A stretch of DNA of 64,000 nucleotides. Origin: Candidatus Margulisiibacteriota bacterium. GTDB taxonomy: Bacteria; Margulisbacteria; Riflemargulisbacteria; GWF2-39-127. The stretch is from assembly GCA_003242895.1 (NCBI GenBank), contig QKMY01000057.1, positions 62,001 to 126,000 of the forward strand, read 5' to 3'. Below, one piece after another: positions 26,324-35,426 of this stretch (the stretch's first letter is position 1; every line of letters begins with the position of its first letter). The notes under the pieces are model-generated. The model was not told the origin of the DNA and did no database searches. It saw only the letters and a program-made list of their open reading frames with translations. The position numbers and the translations under genes were made by a program.

Positions 26324-28387
26324 ATGGCTCAAGCCGCTACAGCAAAGAATGAGCGTGGATCAGATCTTCTAGTTGCAATTAGTATTGTTGTAATACTGGG
26401 TATGATGCTTTTCCCGGTCCCGACGTTTATTGTCGATGTTATGGTTGCTTTTAACCTGACAATTTCACTGATAACGCTTCTTGTGACGTTATATGTGGTT
26501 GAGCCGGTCCAGTTCTCGATTTTCCCATCCTTTTTAGTTATTATGACGATGTTCCGGGTAGCGCTGGGTATATTAATTACCAGGGCGATACTTATTAATG
26601 CTTCAGCGGGTAATATTATTAATGCTTTTGGTAACTTTGTTGTCGGTGGTAATTATGTTGTCGGGATTGTTATCTTTATAGTTCTGATCGTTGTCCAATT
26701 CATCGTTATAACGAGCGGCGCACAGCGGGTTGCAGAAGTTGCAGCCAGGTTTACGTTGGATGCCATGCCTGGTAAGCAAATGAGTATTGATGCGGACCTC
26801 AACGCCGGACTGATAACCGAATCCCAGGCAAGGGCAAAGCGAGAATCGATTTCCGCAGAAGCCGACTTCTATGGCGCCATGGACGGTTCTACGAAGTTTA
26901 TTCGTGGTGACTCTATTTCGTCGATAATTATTATTGTGGTGAATATCATCGCAGGTTTTATTATTGGTATTATGCAGCTAAAAATGTCCTTTGTTCAGGC
27001 ACTGCAAACCTATACACTTCTCACTGTTGGTGCCGGGATTACCCTTCAGATACCTTCTTTGCTGGTTTCTGTTTCAACGGGTATCATCGTTACTCGGGCT
27101 GCCTCGGTATCGAATTTAGGCAAACAGATTGTTTCACAGGTGTTTTCCAGTTCTAGAGTTATTGCTATAGCCGCGGGTGTTTCGTTTTTTATGGTTTTTA
27201 TTCCGGGCATTCCAAAAATCCCTTTTATTATACTTTCCGGACTCGTTGGCTATGTGGCCTATACTATGTCCGAGAATCAGAAGAAAGACGATATTAAACA
27301 GAAGAAAGAAGAAGAAAAAGAGAAAAAAGTATCAGCCGGCACTCCTGAGAGCGTCATGCCTCTTCTTCATTTTGATCCGGTCGAGTTGGAAATCGGCTAT
27401 GCCTTGATCCCGTTGGTTGATCCCGAACAGGGGGGAGATTTGCTGGATAGTATTACAAGTATCAGGAAGCAGACCGCTCTTGAATTTGGAATAATTGTTC
27501 CACCTATAAGAATAAGAGATAACATGAATTTGCCACCGAATAAATATGTCATAAAAATGCACGGAGTAGAAGTATCTGTCGGGGAGTTAATGGTTGGACG
27601 CTATCTTGCTATGAATCCGGGTACTGCCAAAGATAAGATTCAGGGATATGATACGACAGAACCTACCTTTGGGTTGCCGGCAACCTGGATAACTCAAAAT
27701 GACAAGAACAGGGCCGTAGCACTCGGATATACGGTCGTTGATGCGTCGGCTGTTGTGACGACCCACATTACAGAAACCATAAAAAATAATGCATCTGAAC
27801 TGGTTGGCCGGCAGGAAGTTCAAGCCCTAATTGAGAACGTGAAAGAAAACTATCCTGCAGTTATTGAAGAATTAATCCCCAAGGTGCTGACGTATGGAGA
27901 GGTTCAAAAAGTACTTCATCGATTGCTCTCTGAGAGAGTATCAATCCGAAATCTTCTGATTATTCTGGAGACCTTGGCTGATTATGGTATCAAAACCAAA
28001 GATCCTGATCATTTAACGGAGTACGTGAGGCAGTCACTGAGAAAACAAATTTCCAAACAGTACGCTGATGAGGATCGAGTGCTTCATGTCATCACCTTTG
28101 ATCCCGAAATTGAACAAAACATCGCTGATTCGATTCAGTACACGGAACAGGGAGCTTTCACCGCTCTGGCCCCTGAATATTTGCAGCGGCTGTTCAGTGC
28201 TATTGCAGATAAAACAGAGAAAATTGTTTCTCAAGGATATCAACCTATTGTCCTATGTTCGTCAATAGTGCGGCCCCATTTGAAGAGGATGATAGACAAA
28301 ACAATGCCGGGGTTAGTTGTCCTTGCCTATAACGAAATTGTTCCTGAAGTAGAAATTAGATCGCTAGGGATGGTGGAAATGAGATGA
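26324..28387 (+). CDS. flhA: Flagellar export protein FlhA
   Basis: 687 residues. About eight N-terminal membrane helices include the FHIPEP-type region (FTLDAMPGKQMSIDADLNAG), followed by a linker rich in Lys/Glu (about 325-345) and the cytoplasmic chaperone-docking domain. FlhA forms the nonameric ring below the gate. A 161-base gap separates it from flhB. The stop codon overlaps the flhF start (ATGA). Confidence 0.97.
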   Translation: MAQAATAKNERGSDLLVAISIVVILGMMLFPVPTFIVDVMVAFNLTISLITLLVTLYVVEPVQFSIFPSFLVIMTMFRVALGILITRAILINASAGNIINAFGNFVVGGNYVVGIVIFIVLIVVQFIVITSGAQRVAEVAARFTLDAMPGKQMSIDADLNAGLITESQARAKRESISAEADFYGAMDGSTKFIRGDSISSIIIIVVNIIAGFIIGIMQLKMSFVQALQTYTLLTVGAGITLQIPSLLVSVSTGIIVTRAASVSNLGKQIVSQVFSSSRVIAIAAGVSFFMVFIPGIPKIPFIILSGLVGYVAYTMSENQKKDDIKQKKEEEKEKKVSAGTPESVMPLLHFDPVELEIGYALIPLVDPEQGGDLLDSITSIRKQTALEFGIIVPPIRIRDNMNLPPNKYVIKMHGVEVSVGELMVGRYLAMNPGTAKDKIQGYDTTEPTFGLPATWITQNDKNRAVALGYTVVDASAVVTTHITETIKNNASELVGRQEVQALIENVKENYPAVIEELIPKVLTYGEVQKVLHRLLSERVSIRNLLIILETLADYGIKTKDPDHLTEYVRQSLRKQISKQYADEDRVLHVITFDPEIEQNIADSIQYTEQGAFTALAPEYLQRLFSAIADKTEKIVSQGYQPIVLCSSIVRPHLKRMIDKTMPGLVVLAYNEIVPEVEIRSLGMVEMR

Positions 28388-29610
28388 GGATAAAAAAATA
28401 TAAAGCTAAAGATATGAAGGAAGCCTTAGTGCAGGTGAAGCAGGATTTTGGACCTGATGCAGTCATACTTCATAGCCGGAATGTATTTGAAGGCGGTATG
28501 TTCGGTCTTTTCGGCAGAGAGATGGTCGAGGTAACTGCCGGAGGGGAAATCAATATACTCGAAGATCTCGTTGCCAAGAAGAAAGAATATTTCAATATCG
28601 AAAATAATGTTCCGGGAGCCTCTCCTAGAAGCCATTTTAAGATCAATGTGGCTTCGAATGAAGCTGCGAAACCGGTATTGGTAGCAAGTGACGAGAAGTT
28701 AGAGAAATTATCGAAACAGATAAGTCTGGTAGAGAGCCAACTCGGTCATTTATCTCAAAACCTGTCGGTCGTTATAAATTCCATTAAATCACTAAATACA
28801 AAGAATTATAACCGCAATCTGTCAGGAGTTTTTGAATACCTTATTGCCTTAGGTATTAAGGAAAATATTATCGCCGTAATCGTCAAAAAATTAGAAGAAG
28901 AGATGTTGGGCAAAGACTTGAGGGACAAGGTAAAAGTCGAACAGTTTCTACGAGCCGAACTGCTTTCGATGATCAGAACCAGCGGACCTATCGAACTGCC
29001 GAAGCAAAAGCAGAAAATTATCGCTTTCATCGGGTCAACAGGTGTTGGTAAGACGACTACTATTGCAAAGTTAGCAGCGAATTATACACTTATGCAAAAA
29101 AAGAAGGTCGCTTTGATTACTATTGATACTTATCGGATCGCCGCGATCGAACAGCTCAAGACCTACGCGAATATAATCGGAGTGCCGATTGATGTGGTTT
29201 TTACCCCAGAAGAATTCAAGCAGACGCTAGCCGCTCACAAAGAAGAAGACTTGATTTTGATAGACACTGCGGGAAGAAGCCCCAAAAACACACAGCAGAT
29301 GAAAGAGCTTAAGAAATTTTTAGATATGGGTGGTCCAGGAATTGAGAATATATTGGTTATCTCTGCCACCTCAAAAGATGGAGATGTTGAGGATACGGTA
29401 AGCAGATTTGATATAATTAAGAGTGAAAATATCGTTTTCACTAAACTGGATGAAACCTCGACATTTGGCGTTATCATAAATGTTCTTTACAATAGCAATA
29501 AAAAGCTTTCGTACTTTACTACCGGACAGAATGTTCCTGACGACTTAGAAGTTGCAAAAGACAGAGATCTACTTGAAAAAATTATGGGACAAAGTGTTTT
29601 AGAGCTATAA
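28384..29610 (+). CDS. flhF: Flagellar SRP-like GTPase FlhF
   Basis: 408 residues. The B domain opens MRIKKYKAKDMKEALVQVKQ and the NG domain carries G1 GSTGVGKTTT, G3 DTAGR and G4 TKLDE, the SRP54/FtsY family pattern. FlhF sets flagellar position and number with FlhG. It overlaps flhA by four bases. Confidence 0.96.
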   Translation: MRIKKYKAKDMKEALVQVKQDFGPDAVILHSRNVFEGGMFGLFGREMVEVTAGGEINILEDLVAKKKEYFNIENNVPGASPRSHFKINVASNEAAKPVLVASDEKLEKLSKQISLVESQLGHLSQNLSVVINSIKSLNTKNYNRNLSGVFEYLIALGIKENIIAVIVKKLEEEMLGKDLRDKVKVEQFLRAELLSMIRTSGPIELPKQKQKIIAFIGSTGVGKTTTIAKLAANYTLMQKKKVALITIDTYRIAAIEQLKTYANIIGVPIDVVFTPEEFKQTLAAHKEEDLILIDTAGRSPKNTQQMKELKKFLDMGGPGIENILVISATSKDGDVEDTVSRFDIIKSENIVFTKLDETSTFGVIINVLYNSNKKLSYFTTGQNVPDDLEVAKDRDLLEKIMGQSVLEL

Positions 29611-29628
29611 TCCCTTTTCAAAAAGGGA
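29611..29628 (+). other. Intercistronic hairpin between flhF and flhG
   Basis: TCCCTTTT / AAAAGGGA with a two-base centre, starting right after the flhF stop codon. There is no T-run downstream. It may protect the 3' end of the upstream message. Confidence 0.4.
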
Positions 29629-29679
29629 ACAGGAACTAGTCTTTGTAATACTAACAAGAAATAATCATAAGGAAAAATT

Positions 29680-30555
29680 ATGGACCAAGCAGACAAATTA
29701 AGGGAGTTAGCCAAAGTACATCGACCAGCCGCCGCTGTATTAAATAACAAGAGAACAATTGCAGTTGCAAGTGGCAAAGGAGGCGTTGGAAAAACCAATT
29801 TTTCTGTCAATATTTCCATCGCTCTCAATCAGTTAGGACAGAAAGTGATACTTCTGGATGCTGATTTAGGTATGGCAAATATTGACGTTCTATGCGGGCT
29901 TTCTCCTAAGTACAATCTGGGGCATGTCATCAACAACAAGAAAAGCTTCGGTGAAATTGTAATCGAGTGTTGCGGCGGCATAAATGTAATTCCCGGAGTT
30001 TCTGGTGTTGAAGAATTAACCTCACTTAACCTTGAGCAGCAGCAGATATTTTTTGAACAACTGGAGATCTTTGACAAAGTCGATATGAGTAAAATATTGG
30101 TCATCGATATTGGCGCAGGAATGGCTCCGACAGTGATCAATTTTCTTCTTGCAAGTAACGAGAGTATAATTATAACAACTCCAGAGCCTACTGCTATGAT
30201 GGACGCATATGCTATAATAAAAACTATTGTAGGTAAAAAACCGGATGCGGATATTAGCATTATTGTTAATATGGTAAAGAGCAAAGAGGAAGCAGTTCAA
30301 GTTTTTCATTCAATGAGTATGATAACTCAGCAATTTTTGAATCATCAGCTTCAGTATTTAGGTCATATTCTTTCTGACCCGGTTGTTTCCAAATGCGTAA
30401 AGCAGCAAAGTCCTTTTTTGTTGTCATATCCTCATAGCCAGGCGAGTAAATGTGTCAGGGAAATAGCACTTCGATTATTAAATAGAAAAGATACGGTACA
30501 TCGAGGTGGCATAAAGAATTTATTTGAAAGACTAGGTTCGTTTTTTGGAGGATAG
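29680..30555 (+). CDS. flhG: MinD-like ATPase FlhG (YlxH/FleN)
   Basis: 291 residues. The deviant Walker A GKGGVGKTN lies in VASGKGGVGKTNFSVNIS, followed by DADLGMANIDVLCGL, which is diagnostic of FlhG, and IDIGAG in place of the usual DTGAG. The N-terminal helix that activates FlhF is present (QADKLRELAKVH). It limits flagellar number by regulating FlhF. AAGGAAAAATT precedes the ATG. Confidence 0.95.
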   Translation: MDQADKLRELAKVHRPAAAVLNNKRTIAVASGKGGVGKTNFSVNISIALNQLGQKVILLDADLGMANIDVLCGLSPKYNLGHVINNKKSFGEIVIECCGGINVIPGVSGVEELTSLNLEQQQIFFEQLEIFDKVDMSKILVIDIGAGMAPTVINFLLASNESIIITTPEPTAMMDAYAIIKTIVGKKPDADISIIVNMVKSKEEAVQVFHSMSMITQQFLNHQLQYLGHILSDPVVSKCVKQQSPFLLSYPHSQASKCVREIALRLLNRKDTVHRGGIKNLFERLGSFFGG

Positions 30556-30557
30556 CG

Positions 30558-30833
30558 ATGATAAAAATGATTGCCATTTCAATTGGGATGATTGCGATGG
30601 TTATCGTTGCTGTTGCAGGGTATTTATCAAACGTTTCATTTAATAGTCTGATCGGGAGAGCAATTTTTTCATTTTTCATTTTTTATTTGATAGGAACGGT
30701 ATTTGGACTTATAGTTTTGAGGAATATTTTAGCAGTACTGGAGCGCAGAAAAATAGCAGATCTGGATAACGAAAGAAAAAGTTTAGAAGAAAAAATTAAG
30801 CAGAAGCAAAGCGAGATAGAAAGTCGACCATAG
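30558..30833 (+). CDS. Small two-helix membrane protein in the flagellar operon
   Basis: 91 residues, two bases after flhG with a GGAGGATAG site. Two hydrophobic helices (about 5-24 and 34-58) are followed by a charged coiled-coil tail (ERRKIADLDNERKSLEEKIK). I do not recognise the family. Its place between flhG and fliA suggests a role in flagellar placement or regulation, but that is position only. Confidence 0.75.
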   Translation: MIKMIAISIGMIAMVIVAVAGYLSNVSFNSLIGRAIFSFFIFYLIGTVFGLIVLRNILAVLERRKIADLDNERKSLEEKIKQKQSEIESRP

Positions 30834-30897
30834 GATACGTGTTAGAATCTTTATGTTTTTTAAAGTATAATTTAAAGATCGGAAGAAAAGAGAATTT

Positions 30898-31674
30898 ATG
30901 ACATATCTGGCTGATACCTATAAAATTAATGAAAAAGAAAAAAAGGCTTCCAGTGTTGCACTTTCTGTAGAGAAAGAACATCTTGTCATCCAGTATATCC
31001 CTCTAGTTAAGTATGTTGTCGGTAGAATGGGCATTAATCTGCCTCCCGGTTTAGATAACGATGACCTGGTATCTATCGGATGCTGGGGGTTGATCGATGC
31101 CGCTAAGAAATTCGACGAAAACCGAGGGGTTCAGTTTAAGACATACGCCATGACTAGAATTCGCGGCTCCATCCTTGATGAGCTTCGCCGACTGAGTTTG
31201 GGTGGCCAAGCGTTATGTAGAAAAGCCCAGATGTTAGAGAAAGCTTTCGCAAAAGTTGAACTCCAGAAAGGGAAGCCTGCTAGTGTAGAGGAAGTTGCGG
31301 CTGTACTTCAGATTTCGAAGGATGATGTGGACAAATTGATGGCTGAAGTGAATCTGTCTTTTTTGTTGAGTCTTGATACTAATAATAGCTATGGCGAAGA
31401 AGGCGATAATAAAGTAGATACCATTGTTGATCAGAATGCTGAAGGGATTGACGTTTTCATCCAAAAAAATGAGCAGAGAGAAATGCTTGAAAGAGCTTTA
31501 GATTGTTTGTCCGATCAAGAAAAAATGGTTATTAATCTGTATTATTATGAGGAATTAACCTTAAAAGAGATTGCTAAAATCCTTAAAGTTTCCGAATCGA
31601 GAATATCCCAGATTCACGGAAAAGCTATTTTTCATTTAAAAACAAAGTTAAAAAGACATGATGTAGTATTTTGA
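30898..31674 (+). CDS. fliA: Flagellar sigma factor FliA (sigma-28)
   Basis: 258 residues. Region 2 is clear (YIPLVKYVVGRMGINLPPG ... DLVSIGCWGLIDAAKKFDENRGVQFKTYAMTRIRGSILDELRR), then region 3, and region 4 ends with an HTH (LTLKEIAKILKVSESRISQIHGKA). It directs late flagellar and chemotaxis transcription. A TATAAT at 30866-30871 upstream with a poor -35 may add an internal promoter. No FlgM-like anti-sigma gene is visible in the window. Confidence 0.96.
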   Translation: MTYLADTYKINEKEKKASSVALSVEKEHLVIQYIPLVKYVVGRMGINLPPGLDNDDLVSIGCWGLIDAAKKFDENRGVQFKTYAMTRIRGSILDELRRLSLGGQALCRKAQMLEKAFAKVELQKGKPASVEEVAAVLQISKDDVDKLMAEVNLSFLLSLDTNNSYGEEGDNKVDTIVDQNAEGIDVFIQKNEQREMLERALDCLSDQEKMVINLYYYEELTLKEIAKILKVSESRISQIHGKAIFHLKTKLKRHDVVF

Positions 31675-31691
31675 TAGAATCCTAATAATAT

Positions 31692-33146
31692 ATGAATACA
31701 ATCTTAACCGAAGGAATCTCGTTAGTCGTATCTGATGATGAATTATCAGCATTTATTCAGACTGATGAAGATATAGAAGAATTCCCTGATTACGATCGGA
31801 TGCTGGGATTGCTGGCTTCCCAAGGAATAAAGTTCGGTATTAAGAAGAAGCTATTCGAAAAGAGATCAAATTTTCTTCATAATTCCAATCAATCCCGAAA
31901 AATTATAATTGCTGAAGGTGTGAACCCTAAAAATGGAGAAGATGCTCAGATCGTATTCCATTTCGAAATAGAAAGAAAATCAGGAATACCAAGGATTGAT
32001 GCCCGTGGACGTGCTAATTTTAAAGACTTGAACTATATTGTGAACGTTGAGGAAGGCACGCTTCTTGCTGAGAAGAAACCATTAACGAGAGCAAAATCAG
32101 GAACGAACATCTTTGGAAAAGAACTGCGAGGTATCGATGGTAAAGATATTTCTCTGGAAACCGGAAAGAACATAAAAATTTCATCTGCCGGGTTAAAGTT
32201 TTATGCTGCCTGTTCTGGCACTCCCACTTATAAAAATAATAAGATCGATGTCTTAAAAAAGATCAGGGTTAATGGAAATATTAATTATTCAGTTGGCAAT
32301 ATTGATTTTGTTGGGGAAATTGAGATCCTTGGGGACGTTGAACAAGGGTTTTATGTGAAGGCCGGAAAGAATATTACTATAAATGGCAATGCTATCGGAG
32401 GAAGTATCGAGGCAGGAATCAGTCTTATAGTCAAAAATGGGATTGTTGCTACTGAGAAGAATGTTATAACAGTCAAAAAAAATATCGAAGCAAGGTTTGT
32501 TGAGAATAGCAGGATTATTGTCGGGAAAGACTTGTATGCAGAAAGATGGTTGCTTCATAATAATATTAATTGCGGAGGTAAAATTATTGTTGGTGGTGAG
32601 TCAGGTGAAGGGCTGGTCCTGGGCGGAGAGTATAATGCCGGTATCTCATTTGCAGCAGGAGAAATTGGTACGGATGTTTATGTCAGGACGGTAGTATCCG
32701 TAAATTATTCGAAAGAATATTACAAAGAAGATGGGCTCTATATTCATTATTTTGAACTCATGAAAAACGTTAATAATATAGAGGACTTAATAAAGAAGAA
32801 TTATAATAATATCGAAAATATTAAAAGATCAGAGAGACTAAATATTATTCAAAAAGCGGAACTTATAGAACAATTCGGAGAAAAAATATATGATAGTAAA
32901 TATAAGAAAAAAGAGTTGGAAGATGAACTCCTTGAATTTAAAAATTTTTTGTTAGAAAAAAAGTATGTTTTAGAGCCGGTAATTGTAGCTAAAAGAGGTG
33001 TGTGGCCCGGAGTAGAAATTAGAATTAATGGAACAATCTTGAAAATAAGAAAGAAAATGGAAGGTGTAGTTTTTGGTTTTGATCAGGGCAAGATAACAGT
33101 AAATAAGTACGAGGAAAAAAAACATGAGTTACATTGGTTCAATTGA
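31692..33146 (+). CDS. FapA family protein (DUF342)
   Basis: 484 residues. An N-terminal alpha/beta part is followed by the FapA core: ARGRANFKDLNYIVNVEEGTLLA, then parallel-beta-helix-like repeats with hydrophobic turns (VNGNINYSVGNIDFVGEIEILGDV, VKAGKNITINGNAIGGSIEAG). A C-terminal coiled coil (about 355-435) and small beta domain end it. FapA proteins often sit beside flagellar or chemotaxis genes. One characterised member (Vibrio) is reported to influence polar flagellar formation, so a localisation role is plausible. It overlaps the next gene by 23 bases. Confidence 0.88.
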   Translation: MNTILTEGISLVVSDDELSAFIQTDEDIEEFPDYDRMLGLLASQGIKFGIKKKLFEKRSNFLHNSNQSRKIIIAEGVNPKNGEDAQIVFHFEIERKSGIPRIDARGRANFKDLNYIVNVEEGTLLAEKKPLTRAKSGTNIFGKELRGIDGKDISLETGKNIKISSAGLKFYAACSGTPTYKNNKIDVLKKIRVNGNINYSVGNIDFVGEIEILGDVEQGFYVKAGKNITINGNAIGGSIEAGISLIVKNGIVATEKNVITVKKNIEARFVENSRIIVGKDLYAERWLLHNNINCGGKIIVGGESGEGLVLGGEYNAGISFAAGEIGTDVYVRTVVSVNYSKEYYKEDGLYIHYFELMKNVNNIEDLIKKNYNNIENIKRSERLNIIQKAELIEQFGEKIYDSKYKKKELEDELLEFKNFLLEKKYVLEPVIVAKRGVWPGVEIRINGTILKIRKKMEGVVFGFDQGKITVNKYEEKKHELHWFN

Positions 33147-33438
33147 TTTTAGCGGCATGCTCAATGATCGTCCTGACAGTACGAAGGTAAGCTTCCAGGA
33201 ACAGAATAAAGTACATCAGCATCACATCGCGGATACTCAGGAACGCGTGAGAGATGAAAAAAGGGAGACGATTATGGAGCCCTTTGAAGCTGAAGATGCC
33301 AGGATTAAAGACGAAAACAAAGGGAAGTCAGATCAAGGCAGGCACAAAAAAAATAATGAGGAAGATGATGGAAAAGAAAGTAAATATATTATTCCTACCG
33401 ATGAAGACCTTGGGCAAAAGTTTGATTTTTCGGCGTAA
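33124..33438 (+). CDS. Small highly charged protein, function unknown
   Basis: 104 residues, overlapping the 3' end of the FapA gene by 23 bases, which suggests coupling. The product is very polar and rich in Glu, Asp, Lys and Gln (RIKDENKGKSDQGRHKKNNEE), with an N-terminal IGSIDFSGML and a C-terminal QKFDFSA. It is probably disordered. I recognise no family. A secreted or chaperoned small flagellar component is possible but unsupported. Confidence 0.65.
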   Translation: MSYIGSIDFSGMLNDRPDSTKVSFQEQNKVHQHHIADTQERVRDEKRETIMEPFEAEDARIKDENKGKSDQGRHKKNNEEDDGKESKYIIPTDEDLGQKFDFSA

Positions 33439-33558
33439 TTATGGTAACTTCGTGAATAGTTACAGATTATAGTGGTATGCAGTGTGGGGATAAGGCAAAT
33501 ATATATCGAAACCCTGATTAAGTTAAGTAAGAATTGGTAATGTGTTTTTAGTTTAATC

Positions 33559-34782
33559 ATGGAAGTATCTATTTATAAGGGGCGTGGGAAATTGTTTAGA
33601 AAATTCATCACTATATTAATGATAGTATTAAGTCTTTTAGGGTGTAGTGCCGGTGCTTCGGTACCTATTATTAATGCTATGGCAGAACAATATAATGGTC
33701 ATGACGTGGGTGTAGTATACGTTAACAATGAAATAGTTCTTCGTTTCTATTCAAAAGGTATTTACTGGAGCCCTTATGTTCGAGCTAAAGTTGTCGCTGA
33801 TATGCTTGCTGAAATTGGCAATAACGGGATTGATTTGTCTTCGATTAAAGTCCTGAATGGAACAACAGCCTTGGTTGCTATTGTTGGGAACAGAGAAGTA
33901 TTCCGTGTTTACGAAGATGATGTGAAATATAATAATTCGACTGCCGAAAGTCTGATTAGTGATTGGGCAAAAAACATCAGGGATGCTGTGACTATCGGTA
34001 AAGTTGATTATTCTTCCGAAAAAAAACTTTTGAGCGAAGAAGTCACTACTGGCAACGTAGCTAGGCCACAGGCGCTAGTAAATACGACTCCGGTTTTAGT
34101 AGATACCGGAAAGTCTGCTATTTCCCGTAAACATCATTTTTCTGATAGCATTAAGTCGATTATTGTTAGTAATAATCATTTTGTACCAAATTTTGGAAAG
34201 TTTTTTATGAAAATCGATTATAGCATAGTAATAATTATACTTACTTCGGCTGGTGGCTTCCTGTTATCAATTGCAGGAATTTCTATGTTTCTAAAAAAGA
34301 AACGGCTTATGTCGGAAGATGAAGGTATCGCTAGCCGGGCATCAAGCGAAGAACTGGAAAATTTAGTTTCGCATTTGATATCTGAACTTGAGGAAAAGTC
34401 GGACAGAATTACACACGAATTCCAGGAGAAGACCGATTATCTGGTATCATTATTATCCCAAATTGATCAGAAAATTATCTCTCTTGAGGCACTAAAGCAG
34501 GAAGGCTCTTTGCCGGAATCCGAAAAACCTGCGAAACAGATAGATAAGAAGCAACCCCTAAAGAAAAAGTTAGTAGTTGTAGAAGAAGACGATGATGACG
34601 ACGAACTCAATGAACAGAATAATGCCGTTTTACCAACCTTTGCTCAGATTGATAAACAGCATAGAACTAAACAGGAAATAATTTACGAGCTGTCAGATAA
34701 CGGGAAATCAATTACTGAGATCGCTAAGAAGTTAGGTATCGGGGTCGGCGAGGTTAAACTTATTCTGGATCTCAAGCAGTAA
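33559..34782 (+). CDS. SwrB/DUF6115-like membrane protein with an extracytoplasmic module
   Basis: 407 residues from the ATG. It has an N-terminal signal-like helix ending LLGC (26-29), a ~100-residue module (46-147) matching that of the MotE-like protein, a membrane helix (about 221-245), a coiled coil (about 255-320), an acidic stretch, and a C-terminal HTH-like segment ITEIAKKLGIGVGEVKLILDLK. The last part is typical of DUF6115 and SwrB proteins, which promote type III export and motor assembly in Bacillus. A TTG at 33592, nine bases after AAGGGG, may be the true start. It would give a standard signal peptide beginning MFRKF. Confidence 0.75.
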   Translation: MEVSIYKGRGKLFRKFITILMIVLSLLGCSAGASVPIINAMAEQYNGHDVGVVYVNNEIVLRFYSKGIYWSPYVRAKVVADMLAEIGNNGIDLSSIKVLNGTTALVAIVGNREVFRVYEDDVKYNNSTAESLISDWAKNIRDAVTIGKVDYSSEKKLLSEEVTTGNVARPQALVNTTPVLVDTGKSAISRKHHFSDSIKSIIVSNNHFVPNFGKFFMKIDYSIVIIILTSAGGFLLSIAGISMFLKKKRLMSEDEGIASRASSEELENLVSHLISELEEKSDRITHEFQEKTDYLVSLLSQIDQKIISLEALKQEGSLPESEKPAKQIDKKQPLKKKLVVVEEDDDDDELNEQNNAVLPTFAQIDKQHRTKQEIIYELSDNGKSITEIAKKLGIGVGEVKLILDLKQ

Positions 34783-34790
34783 ACATGATA

Positions 34791-35189
34791 TTACTCAAGC
34801 AATCTTTTTATTAACGGGCCTTCTCTGTTGGTATTTGACATTATTTTTTTATCAAGATCAACTTTTGCTTGTGAAGTTGCGACTTTTAGTTTGCTAATAC
34901 AAGAGACACAGTAATGTCCTTTATCAATTGATTTGCCGCAGGCAATGCATGAACCCGTTATCGGAAGGTTAACAGCTTTTATTCTGCCTTCCCTTACGAA
35001 TTTCGATATAAGTTCTTCTGATACCTCTGTTATCGCTGCAACCTCAGAGAGCGTTGCCTTCGGATAATCTCTTAAGTATTTGTAAACGACCTCAAAAGAC
35101 TTCTCCTCAGCTTTTTTGCATTCGATACAGATATCTCCCGGACCTGAGAAAACTCTGCCACAAGTCGAACAATTTTTTATCCCTAAAAT
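34791..35189 (-). CDS. YvyF-like flagellar operon protein (TIGR03826 type), probable AUU or AUC start
   Basis: Two zinc-ribbon halves (CSTCGRVF ... CIEC and CIACGKSI ... YCVSC) flank an HTH-like segment (ATLSEVAAITEVSEELISKFVREGRI), the TIGR03826/YvyF layout. These proteins lie beside flgM and flgK genes in Firmicutes, and their function is unclear. Family members begin just before the first CxxC. Here no ATG, GTG or TTG lies at that point, but AAGGGGG (35205-35199) stands six bases before an AUC (35192) and nine before an AUU (35189). TTG codons at 35267 and further down lack ribosome sites. Confidence 0.75.
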   Translation of the reverse strand: MLGIKNCSTCGRVFSGPGDICIECKKAEEKSFEVVYKYLRDYPKATLSEVAAITEVSEELISKFVREGRIKAVNLPITGSCIACGKSIDKGHYCVSCISKLKVATSQAKVDLDKKIMSNTNREGPLIKRLLE

Positions 35190-35357
35190 GATAATCGACC
35201 CCCTTATGATTTCTACCGGAGGAAACAATTTTCCAATTAAATTTTTGTATATTTTTTCTTCCGGCAAGATTAATGATAAAATATATAATAACGAAATAAA
35301 TTTCCTTAGTGATGATATCTATATATTACCACGTAATTCATTTTTCGTAAAAAAACA

Positions 35358-35385
35358 TAAACGAAATAAGCTTTCATATCGATAT
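35358..35385 (+). promoter_or_regulatory. Possible sigma-28 promoter of motAB
   Basis: TAAACGAA, 12 bases, ATCGATAT, compared with the sigma-28 consensus TAAAGTTT-N11-GCCGATAA. The TAAA and CGATA cores match, but the spacer is one base long and GCC is not kept. It lies 41 bases before motA. Confidence 0.3.
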
Positions 35386-35426
35386 TATAGTTAGTGCTTT
35401 TAATAAATTAGTAAGTTAGGATAAAA

